Part shown: one piece after another, positions 57,519 to 64,000 of the stretch
Layout of the letters: each line of letters starts with the position of its first letter
Numbering within the stretch: position 1 is the first letter of the stretch
Origin: UBA2428 sp002343545
Lineage (GTDB): Bacteria > Bdellovibrionota > UBA2428
Assembly (NCBI GenBank): GCA_937952285.1
Contig: CALFZE010000057.1
Coordinates: 32,953-96,952, forward strand
Direction of reading: 5' to 3'
DNA: 64,000 bases
Translations under genes and position numbers: made by a program
Notes under the pieces: generated by a model
The model's input: only the letters and a program-made list of their open reading frames with translations
Databases searched by the model: none
What the model was told of the DNA's origin: nothing

Positions 57519-57925
57519 GCGGAGACCTCTTCCAGGTCGTCGACGTCGAGCTCGAGCCCGCCCATCGGCACGGCGTTCGGCGGGCGCGTTCGGCAGCGCA
57601 CGACGACGAAGCGGATCTCGGTGCGGTAGCCTTCTTCTTTCTCGAGGGAGCTGTTGAGGACCCGACGCAGTTCCCCGAGGGAGCGAATTCCCATCTCTTC
57701 CGTCAGGTAAAGGACGTTGTTGTTGATCGCCCAAAATTCCTGCCACAGGGGGTAGTAGAAGCGGCCCGCGTGCCCCAGGAAGACGATCGTTTCACGGTCG
57801 GCGCGCAGCCGGCGGAAGGAATCCACGCTCCACGCGATGCCGTCACCGTCGTTCGCGTCGAGGCCGAGCGTGCCCCCCGCGAAAGGCGCGAGACGCGCGA
57901 AAAGATCATCCCAGCCCGCGGACAT
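57515..57925 (-). CDS. Uncharacterised protein of the radical SAM operon
   Basis: A 136-residue soluble protein with no Cys cluster (one Cys). It has an aromatic-rich middle (R-F-Y-Y-P-L-W-Q-E-F-W) and an acidic C-terminus ending V-D-D-L-E-E-V-S-A. No family is recognised. It overlaps the upstream gene by 20 nt and the downstream GTG by 4 nt. Size and position would suit a partner or carrier protein, but nothing shows it is a peptide precursor. Confidence 0.6.
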   Translation of the reverse strand: MSAGWDDLFARLAPFAGGTLGLDANDGDGIAWSVDSFRRLRADRETIVFLGHAGRFYYPLWQEFWAINNNVLYLTEEMGIRSLGELRRVLNSSLEKEEGYRTEIRFVVVRCRTRPPNAVPMGGLELDVDDLEEVSA

Positions 57926-58682
57926 CCGTCACTCCGAGGGGTTTGGTCCAGCGAATCGGGAGGGGAAGCGGAAGCGCGTCGGGGGCCGCGACGACGGGCG
58001 CGCCGAAGGAAAAATCGTTCAGGCGACGCTCGAGCCGCGCGGGATCCGCGCGCAGACGCCCGAGCCCCTCGGCGTCGAACTCGAGCCGCGCCATGACTTC
58101 GCCGCGAAAGCAAAGGCGCCGTCGCCGCGGCTCCGCGAGCCAGACCCCGAGCTCCGCGAGCGCGCGCTCGCGCGGGACCGCGAGATCCGCGGCGGCGACG
58201 TCGCGGCAGGCGTCGTAGCCGACGCGCACGCGCCGGGCTTCGAAGCGCAAGAGGCTGCCCATGAGGTAGTAGCTCTGCTCCTCGAGGGGGGCTTCGTCCG
58301 TCGCGTCGACGTCGATCACGGCGAGCGAGTAGGCCCGCGGAAGCCGCGCGCGGTCGAGGGCCCGCTCGCGGAGCAGGGCCTTGAGATCGGCTTCGCGGCG
58401 CTGTTCGTTGCGGCTGCCTTCGCCGAAGGCGAGGCCCGCGAGCGCCTCGTTCGCGCGGAACCAGTCCTCGCGCCGCGCCGAAACTTCGCTCCGCTGAGCG
58501 AGTTCGAGGAGAGCGATCCAATTCAGGAAGGGCGGATTCCGCAGGGTCTCCCACCAGGGCGTGCGCATGCGGTAGAGGCCCGGGAATTCGTCGGCCGAGG
58601 CGAGGATCGTGCGGAGCGTGACGAGGTCGTCCGCGCGGGCGAGCGCGGCCGCGTCGAGTCGGCCCCGGGGTGGCGCGCTCAC
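57906..58682 (-). CDS. Uncharacterised protein of the radical SAM operon
   Basis: A 258-residue soluble Arg/Leu/Ala-rich protein. An early W-W-E-T-L-R-N-P-P-F-L-N-W-I-A-L-L-E segment and a later acidic Y-S-L-A-V-I-D-V-D-A-T-D-E-A stand out; the latter resembles a strand-loop with metal or nucleotide contacts. No signal peptide or membrane helix. GTG 58682 overlaps the upstream stop by 4 nt. No family recognised. Confidence 0.6.
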   Translation of the reverse strand: MSAPPRGRLDAAALARADDLVTLRTILASADEFPGLYRMRTPWWETLRNPPFLNWIALLELAQRSEVSARREDWFRANEALAGLAFGEGSRNEQRREADLKALLRERALDRARLPRAYSLAVIDVDATDEAPLEEQSYYLMGSLLRFEARRVRVGYDACRDVAAADLAVPRERALAELGVWLAEPRRRRLCFRGEVMARLEFDAEGLGRLRADPARLERRLNDFSFGAPVVAAPDALPLPLPIRWTKPLGVTDVRGLG

Positions 58683-59119
58683 GCCGAGAACTCCTCGAGA
58701 AAATACCCGAGCGTCTTGCGGAGCGAGGCCGACGCGGGAGGGGCTCCGCGGCTCGAGGGAAGTTGGGGCGCGCCGGCGAGGATGGCGTCGTAGAGAGCGC
58801 GCGCGTCCGAGTAGGGTCGGAAGTGTCGATCGCTGCCCCAAAAGAGCTCGGGGTCGTCGAGCGACGCGAGCAAAGGCGTGCCGAAACGTTCTTCGATCCA
58901 ATGAGCGTAGAGGACGGCCACGCCGAGGGACTTCGAGGGAAAACTCAGCGGCGGATCCTCGCCGCGCAGGTAGGCGAGGGCGTTCGCCACGGTCTCGGCC
59001 TCGTCGCGGTCCTGGGCGTAGCCGAGCGTCTCGATGTCGTCTTCCCAGCGCTCGGGGCGGCGGAGATGGAGGTAGGCCCATTGGCGAAGCTTGTGCTCGG
59101 GCGGGGGCGCGGCGCTCAT
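58679..59119 (-). CDS. Uncharacterised protein of the radical SAM operon
   Basis: A 146-residue soluble protein, mostly helical. W-A-Y-L-H-L-R-R-P-E-R-W-E-D-D-I-E-T-L-G near the start and L-F-W-G-S-D-R-H-F-R-P-Y near residue 95 are distinctive. ATG 59119 overlaps the stop of the upstream radical SAM gene, and its stop overlaps the next start. No family recognised; it is made in step with the enzymes and may be a subunit. Confidence 0.6.
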   Translation of the reverse strand: MSAAPPPEHKLRQWAYLHLRRPERWEDDIETLGYAQDRDEAETVANALAYLRGEDPPLSFPSKSLGVAVLYAHWIEERFGTPLLASLDDPELFWGSDRHFRPYSDARALYDAILAGAPQLPSSRGAPPASASLRKTLGYFLEEFSA

Positions 59120-60066
59120 CGGCAAAGCTCCGGCGGGTCGTCCAGCAATCCGCGTAGTCCGTTGCAGGAATCGCCCGGATCGGCGTGCACCGGCTGCAGG
59201 TGCTCGCTCAGGCAGTGACCGAGGTGCGGGCAGCGCGAGCAGGTCGGGTGCTCGCGGATGAGACGTTTTTCGCGCTCCGTCCAGTCGACGTAAGCGTCGA
59301 AGGAGGCGAGGCGCGAGAAGCGCTCGCGGCCCTCGTCGTCGAAATCGAGCACGGCGAGGGCGCCCGAAGGATCGATGTAAAGGTGGTCGTCCGACCAGGA
59401 CCGCTTTTCGCGGCGGAGCGACCGCGCGACGAGGTCGGCGTTCACGAGCTCGAAGCGGAAGCCGGGCGCGCGCTCGATCCAGCGGCGGATCCACGTTTCC
59501 GTCTCGCGGTAGCGCACGGGCTGGGGATGGTGGGGGTTGAGCGAGTAGGGCTTGATCTCGACGCTCTCGACCTGCGGCGTCTCGTCGAGGATCCGCATGA
59601 AGCGTTCGAGCTCCGCGGCGTCGAGGTCGAGCAGGCGACGGCTCGCGAGCACGAGCACGTGCACGCCGCGTTTGAGCGCGCGGAGGTTGGCGAGGGTCGC
59701 CTCGAAGCGGGGGCGCGCGACGTAGTCCCAGCTCACGGAGAGGTCGACGTCCTCGCGCTCGAAGTAGGGATGGGCGACGCTCAGGTTCGTGACGACGTTC
59801 ACGCGCTCCCGGTAGAAGACGCGCAGGACCCGCCAAAGCTCGTCCCAATACGCGGGCTCGAGGAGCCCGACCTCGCCCCCGTAAAGGTCGACGTGCGCGA
59901 TGCGGCGGTAGCGCGAGATCTCGAGCAAGCGTTCGAGCAGGCGCTCGGGGTCGAGTCGGTCGCGGCGGGCGAGCTCGGCGGGGCTCAGGTAGCAGAAGTC
60001 GCAGCGGAAGTTGCAGAGCGTGGACGGATTGATGGAAAGGTTGATCTCGTCCATCGCCGGGCTCAC
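59116..60066 (-). CDS. Radical SAM protein A
   Basis: A 316-residue radical SAM enzyme. C18-x3-C22-x2-C25 in L-C-N-F-R-C-D-F-C binds the SAM cluster, and Y-G-G-E is the SAM amino-group motif. The C-terminal C-S-R-C-P-H-L-G-H-C plus two further Cys resemble a SPASM/twitch auxiliary-cluster site. The GTG start at 60066 overlaps the upstream stop in the operon's usual pattern; ATG 60054 is possible. Substrate unknown. Confidence 0.8.
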   Translation of the reverse strand: MSPAMDEINLSINPSTLCNFRCDFCYLSPAELARRDRLDPERLLERLLEISRYRRIAHVDLYGGEVGLLEPAYWDELWRVLRVFYRERVNVVTNLSVAHPYFEREDVDLSVSWDYVARPRFEATLANLRALKRGVHVLVLASRRLLDLDAAELERFMRILDETPQVESVEIKPYSLNPHHPQPVRYRETETWIRRWIERAPGFRFELVNADLVARSLRREKRSWSDDHLYIDPSGALAVLDFDDEGRERFSRLASFDAYVDWTEREKRLIREHPTCSRCPHLGHCLSEHLQPVHADPGDSCNGLRGLLDDPPELCR

Positions 60067-61061
60067 GACACGTAGGGCCGCAGCTCGGGGAGCAACCCCT
60101 GCATGAGACCGCAGTGCTCCTCGACCCGCCCTTCCGCTTTGAGGTCGGAGATCGTCTTCTTGCAGCCGTTGCAGATCGCGAAGAGGGGGCAACCCAGGCA
60201 CTCCGGCTTCAGGAAGGCCAGGCGTTCGTCGGCCTCGAGGGGCGTTTGCACGGGGCCGCCACGGAGCACTTCGGCGTCGAAGTCGACGGCGTGGCTCTTG
60301 TCGTCGCCGAAGGCGCCGCAGCTGTAGTAATCGCCCTCGGGTTGGAGGCAGCGGATGTTCGAGTCGCAGTCGCGGCTGAGCGGGCAGGTCGTGCCGAGCC
60401 TTCCTCGTAGGGCGAGGAGCTGCTTGGAGTTGTACTCCCACTCGGCGAGCCCTTCGGCGATGACGTCGAGGTAGACGCGGTAGACGTGGCCCTTCAGGAA
60501 GCTGCGCGACTGCAGGCCCGAGGCGACGGCGTAATTGAGCTTGCACTCGACGTCCATGCGGCGCGCGAGCCTCACGTTCTCGATCGCCCCGGCGTGGTTC
60601 TCGGGCGTGATGACCGAGATGAAGTCCGGGCGGTAGCCGACGCGCTCGAGGAAGAGATCCGAGACGGCCCAGAACTTTTCTTCCGTAAAGACCTCGGCGT
60701 GCGAGATGCGGCGCGTGTCGCCGTAGTGGAACGAAGTCGTCACGCCGACGCGCTCGTGGCGGAAGAGCGGCGTCCAGACGTCCGGCTTCAGGTAGAAGAG
60801 CCAGAGGTTCGACGTGAAGCTGAGCGTCGTCGGCAGGCCCTCGCGTTCGATGTACGCGAGGATCTTCCAGTAGTATTCGGGCGGCATCATGAGCGGGTCG
60901 CCGCCGTTGAGGATGATCGTCGAGGTCTGCGGGAAACGGCGCAGGAAGGCGTAGATGCGTTCGAGCTCGAGGGTCGTCGCGCGGTCGTCGACGAGGGCCG
61001 TCGAACTGCAGAAGCTGCACTTGAAGTTGCAACGCTCCGTGGGTTTGACGATGAGCTCCAC
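60063..61061 (-). CDS. Radical SAM/SPASM protein B
   Basis: A 332-residue radical SAM enzyme with C11-x3-C15-x2-C18 (R-C-N-F-K-C-S-F-C) and N-G-G-D-P as its GGE-like motif. The C-terminal third is a full SPASM-type region: Y-S-C-G-A, then C-L-G-C-P-L-F-A-I-C-N-G-C and a final Cys in E-H-C. SPASM enzymes typically modify peptides or proteins. The start is GTG 61061, three bases past the upstream stop; the long frame upstream is a shadow. Confidence 0.85.
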   Translation of the reverse strand: MELIVKPTERCNFKCSFCSSTALVDDRATTLELERIYAFLRRFPQTSTIILNGGDPLMMPPEYYWKILAYIEREGLPTTLSFTSNLWLFYLKPDVWTPLFRHERVGVTTSFHYGDTRRISHAEVFTEEKFWAVSDLFLERVGYRPDFISVITPENHAGAIENVRLARRMDVECKLNYAVASGLQSRSFLKGHVYRVYLDVIAEGLAEWEYNSKQLLALRGRLGTTCPLSRDCDSNIRCLQPEGDYYSCGAFGDDKSHAVDFDAEVLRGGPVQTPLEADERLAFLKPECLGCPLFAICNGCKKTISDLKAEGRVEEHCGLMQGLLPELRPYVS

Positions 61062-61063
61062 GT

Positions 61064-62107
61064 TCAGGCGCTCCCCGCGGGCCGCACGGGGTGGCGGCGG
61101 AAGAAATCCTTGAAGAGGCACTCCTCGCGGCGTTGCCGCTTGGACCAATCGGCCTGCACGAAGCAACGGAAGCCGCAGCGCCCGAAGAACTCGCAGCCGA
61201 GGCACTCGTTCTCCTGGAGGTGCCCCCAGATGATGTTCTCGTTCGACGTCGCGTCGACCTCGTGTCGGAAGTCACCCGGCTTGTACGTGAGGTAGCGGCA
61301 CTTCACCTGGCGGCCGTCGGGCAGGATCGTCGTCTTGTTGAGGGAGTAGCAGGTCATCGCGTTGCGCTCGCGCTCGAGCAGATCGCGCACGGGCTGGATG
61401 CGGGGGTAGCGCTCGGCCACGAAGTGGTAGGCCGAGAGGATCTCGTCGTCGCTCGGCATGAGGGCCGAGGCGCCGCTTTCGGGCACGTAGTAATCGAAGT
61501 AGAGATCGTAGCGTGCGTAGAGTTCGCGGAAAAACGCGTCGCCATCGGCGAGCAGCGCGCGGATCGTGGGTTTCGTCAGCACGAAGCCCACGGTGTGGAC
61601 TCGGTGGGCGAAGGCTTCGAGGTTGGCGCGGAAGACCTCGATCGACCAACGCCCGGCCTGCCGACCGTGCAGGTCGTACGAGGTCGCAAGGAAGGCGGGA
61701 ATCCCCTCTTCGTCGAGGTGTGCGAGCAGGCGCTCGACGCGGTCGCGCCGGTCGAAGATGAAGTTCGTGACCCAGTTGAAGCGGCAGCGGTGACCGAGTT
61801 CGCGAGCCCCGCGGGCGACCTTCGTCGCGAGGTCGGCGTAGGCTTCGAAGGCTTCGTCGGGTAAGTCGTCGGCGAAGAGTTCGCCGCCCATGAGATTGAT
61901 CGTATGGTCGCGGCGCGGATTCGCGCGGATGAATTCAAGAATCGGCTTGGCCTTTTCGCGGATGCTCGCGAGTCCCGTGTCGTCGTCGTGGTCCTGGCCG
62001 CAGAAGGCGCAGCGCAGGTTGCAACGCTCGAAAAGGTGGACTTCGATCTCGGAGGAAAGCGGGGCCTTCGACTCCAGGAGTCTCGCGAGGGGCGACGTCG
62101 TGCTCAC
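61064..62107 (-). CDS. Radical SAM/SPASM protein C
   Basis: A 347-residue radical SAM enzyme: C29-x3-C33-x2-C36 in R-C-N-L-R-C-A-F-C and M-G-G-E-L. A SPASM-like tail has V-K-C-R-Y followed by C-L-G-C-E-F-F-G-R-C-G-F-R-C and a last Cys near the end. The GTG start at 62107 overlaps the upstream stop by 4 nt. It differs from B along most of its length, so the four enzymes are not recent duplicates. Confidence 0.83.
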   Translation of the reverse strand: MSTTSPLARLLESKAPLSSEIEVHLFERCNLRCAFCGQDHDDDTGLASIREKAKPILEFIRANPRRDHTINLMGGELFADDLPDEAFEAYADLATKVARGARELGHRCRFNWVTNFIFDRRDRVERLLAHLDEEGIPAFLATSYDLHGRQAGRWSIEVFRANLEAFAHRVHTVGFVLTKPTIRALLADGDAFFRELYARYDLYFDYYVPESGASALMPSDDEILSAYHFVAERYPRIQPVRDLLERERNAMTCYSLNKTTILPDGRQVKCRYLTYKPGDFRHEVDATSNENIIWGHLQENECLGCEFFGRCGFRCFVQADWSKRQRREECLFKDFFRRHPVRPAGSA

Positions 62108-63201
62108 GGCTCGGGCACCGGCAGGGATCCCATCGAATTCACCGCGAAGAGGGCGTTCTTCGCGACGAGGCAGCGGCGGGTTCCGAAGCTGTCCATGAGG
62201 AAAAGGATTCCGCGGTCCACGCAAGAGGCGAGGAAGGGGCAAGACTCGCACTCGTCCTTCTCGGTCGCGCGGGCGTACTGTTCGAGCTGGACCCGCGCCT
62301 CGAAGGCCTCGATCTCGCGGGCGTCTTCGCCCGCGAGCGGAACTTCGAACTCGGGACGGAAACTCACGAAGCGCTCGTAAAGGAGCGGCGAATAGTAAAG
62401 CTTGCCGCCGCGGTAGTTGTACTGCCGCTCGACGAGCGAGTCCGTGAGTTTGCCGAAGCTGAAGCGCAGGTACTGGGCCTTCTCGTCGGAGAGGATTGAC
62501 TGGTTGAAGAGGTTCTTGATGCGATCCGAAAGCTTGAGGAAGTCTTCGTTCGTAAGATCCGGGTCGCGGCCGGCCGAGAAGTTGTAGTCGATCGTCGTCT
62601 CGAAGAGGTGTCCGACCCGACGGTGCATGAAATCGTAATCGCGCAGCAGGTGCGGGATCTTTGTCTGGTCGTAGTCGTAGACGTTCATGATGCCGAAGCT
62701 ACGCACGTCGTCCCGGCCGAGGCGCGCGAGGAAGTCGCGCTTGTTCGCCTCGAGGGCGGCGAGGTAGGCGTCGTCCATGATGCGTGCCGGGTCGACGACG
62801 AGGTTGATTTCGAGCTCGATGCCGTGAAGTCGTTCGGCGAGCAGGCTCGCGATCGCGTCGGCTTTGCGGACGTCGAGGTAGGTCGTCTGCAGGGAAACGC
62901 GTCGAAACGTACGGAGAATCTCGACGAACGCGTCGTCCCGGAAGAGGGCTTCGGTGTTCTCGGCGACGAGAAAGTCGGTCGGGCCGACGAAGGCGATGAA
63001 AGGAAGGTAGAGACTCTCGCGAAAACTCCGCATGAGTCGCAAGAAACTTGCCGCCTCGCCGGGTCCCAGCGGAGTCTGCGCGCCTTTCTGCACGTGGCAA
63101 CCCCGGCACTGAAAGCGGCAGCCGTTCAGGACCTCGAAGTTGATGTTCAGGAAGAAGTGGTCGGCATCCCGAAGCTCACGCGAGGCGAGGTAGGCATCCA
63201 T
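62104..63201 (-). CDS. Radical SAM protein D
   Basis: A 365-residue radical SAM enzyme with C28-x3-C32-x2-C35 in G-C-R-F-Q-C-R-G-C. The usual GGE motif is not seen; V-G-P-T-D-F-L lies where it is expected. The C-terminal region has C-E-S-C-P-F-L-A-S-C and a later Cys, again SPASM/twitch-like. ATG 63201 directly follows the stop of the upstream gene. Most divergent of the four and possibly specialised in function. Confidence 0.8.
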   Translation of the reverse strand: MDAYLASRELRDADHFFLNINFEVLNGCRFQCRGCHVQKGAQTPLGPGEAASFLRLMRSFRESLYLPFIAFVGPTDFLVAENTEALFRDDAFVEILRTFRRVSLQTTYLDVRKADAIASLLAERLHGIELEINLVVDPARIMDDAYLAALEANKRDFLARLGRDDVRSFGIMNVYDYDQTKIPHLLRDYDFMHRRVGHLFETTIDYNFSAGRDPDLTNEDFLKLSDRIKNLFNQSILSDEKAQYLRFSFGKLTDSLVERQYNYRGGKLYYSPLLYERFVSFRPEFEVPLAGEDAREIEAFEARVQLEQYARATEKDECESCPFLASCVDRGILFLMDSFGTRRCLVAKNALFAVNSMGSLPVPEP

Positions 63202-63978
63202 CTAGTCGACCTCGCTCCGCAGGAAGTCGCGGAGGGACTCGTAGGGGATCGCGCCCGTCAACAGTCCGCTCGTCGCGGCGAGCAGCGGATTGAAGTCCGT
63301 GTCGAAGTAATGGAAGAGGTTCTTGCCGCGGAACATGTACTCTTCGAACTGCGCCTTGAAGTAGCGGATGGGCGCGCGCGGCGCCGTCGAGAAGAAGGTC
63401 TCGACGAAGGCGGGAAGTCCGTAGAGCAGCACGACGTTCGCGCCGACGTAGGCCGGATCTTCTACGACCGGGTACGCGCGCGCGAGGCCGCCTTCCGGAT
63501 CGAGCTCGGGGTAGCAGCGTCCGAGGTAGAGGATCGACGATGACAGGAAGGACTCCCAGCGCGCGGCGAGCTCGCCGTGGCGGCGCAGGAATTCTTCTTC
63601 TTCCTCGGGCGTGAGCTCCGAGTTTTCGTTGAACTCCGCGAGGGCCTCGGGCGTGACGCCCTTGAAACGGAGGACGATCGACGCCGCCGTCCGGCGCAGG
63701 ACATCGGATTCGTGGAGGTTGCGAGTCTCCATGTAGACGCGCAGGAGCTCGATCTTCTGCTCCGTCGAGGCCCCCTCAAGACGGATCTCGGAGGGGAACG
63801 AAAGGTTCGAGAGGTAGGTCAGGAACATGTTCCCGTGGATCTTGCTGTTCGCGTAGTCCGCCAAGAAGAAGAGATCCTTGTTCTCGAAGAACTCTTTGAT
63901 CTGGGCCATCTCGAGCGGGAGCACGACCTGGCGAAGGTTCTCGGGTTTGACGTCGTCGAAGGAAATGGGGGTTTTCAC
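63202..63978 (-). CDS. Uncharacterised protein at the head of the radical SAM genes
   Basis: A 258-residue soluble protein, highly helical with an acidic run (T-P-E-E-E-E-E-F near residue 127) and only one Cys. The C-terminus ends G-L-L-T-G-A-I-P-Y-E-S-L-R-D-F. No family recognised, no signal peptide. GTG 63978 overlaps the stop of a further upstream gene, so the operon continues beyond the window. It could be a protein substrate or accessory factor of the enzymes; nothing distinguishes these. Confidence 0.6.
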   Translation of the reverse strand: MKTPISFDDVKPENLRQVVLPLEMAQIKEFFENKDLFFLADYANSKIHGNMFLTYLSNLSFPSEIRLEGASTEQKIELLRVYMETRNLHESDVLRRTAASIVLRFKGVTPEALAEFNENSELTPEEEEEFLRRHGELAARWESFLSSSILYLGRCYPELDPEGGLARAYPVVEDPAYVGANVVLLYGLPAFVETFFSTAPRAPIRYFKAQFEEYMFRGKNLFHYFDTDFNPLLAATSGLLTGAIPYESLRDFLRSEVD

Positions 63979-64000
63979 GGCCGGGCCTCGGTCACGGGGG
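63975..64000 (-). CDS. 3' end of another operon gene running off the right edge
   Basis: A frame ending P-V-T-E-A-R-P-TGA enters from the right and overlaps the GTG of the next gene by 4 nt (63975-63978), the same GTGA junction seen throughout this operon. Too short to identify. Confidence 0.4.

Noticed and set aside
57519..57746. N-terminal extension of the GYPxCC protein
   Set aside because: This stretch overlaps the upstream gene in another frame and is Arg-rich shadow sequence; GTG 57518 matches the operon's overlap pattern.
63202..63978. Ribosomally made peptide precursor for the radical SAM enzymes
   Set aside because: At 258 residues with no leader/core pattern, repeats or Cys-rich tail it does not look like a precursor. 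No short ORF in the operon does either, though one may lie beyond the right edge.

Overview
The window is GC-rich DNA from a Gram-negative, double-membraned bacterium. Genes are densely packed, GTG and TTG starts are frequent, many junctions overlap by 4 nt (ATGA or GTGA), and third codon positions are strongly G/C. A TIGR02147-family regulator, many small secreted or lipoprotein genes of unknown function, a zinc-finger/histone-fold protein and an S74 (endosialidase-chaperone) fibre protein together point to Bdellovibrionota or a close relative, possibly a metagenome-assembled genome. This placement is inference; no rRNA is present.

Left region (1-20711): envelope biogenesis. A K+ channel subunit (minus strand) diverges from lysS, followed by a lipoprotein-release permease/ATPase pair, bamA and skp. 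A compact lipid A run follows: lpxD, fabZ, lpxA, a Gfo/Idh/MocA oxidoreductase, lpxB, lpxK (frame-disrupted) and an LpxL-type acyltransferase. Then come a DUF3108 lipoprotein, two glycosyltransferases, cmk and lnt.

Middle region (20728-40079): accessory and secreted proteins. A trypsin-like protease with an in-frame 24-bp tandem repeat is coupled to a helical-repeat/winged-helix protein. A TIGR02147 regulator heads a run of secreted proteins, including two tandem paralogues and a reading frame interrupted by an in-frame TAG. Next are an outer-membrane beta-barrel candidate, the tRNA 2-thiolation pair (cysteine desulfurase, mnmA), tRNA-Leu(CAG), and two groups of small exported proteins of unknown function.

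Sugar region (40186-53007): crr, ptsH, ptsI and ptsG form a complete glucose PTS. It is followed by a sugar dehydrogenase/diheme cytochrome fusion, a solute-binding protein + LytS kinase + LytTR regulator operon, and a GH1 beta-glucosidase. Together these suggest sensing, import and oxidation of glucose or glucosides.

Right region (53004-64000): a periplasmic DJ-1/PfpI protein and divergent LysR regulator, then a small zinc-finger/histone-fold protein. The last 8 kb is a translationally coupled minus-strand operon with four different radical SAM proteins, five uncharacterised proteins, and a terminal gene fusing a type IV prepilin leader to an S74 self-cleaving chaperone. It runs off the right edge and is the best candidate here for an undescribed system.

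Two families of ~100-bp palindromic elements sit between genes (18282, 55273; 33482, 44306), mostly within 0-4 bp of a stop codon.
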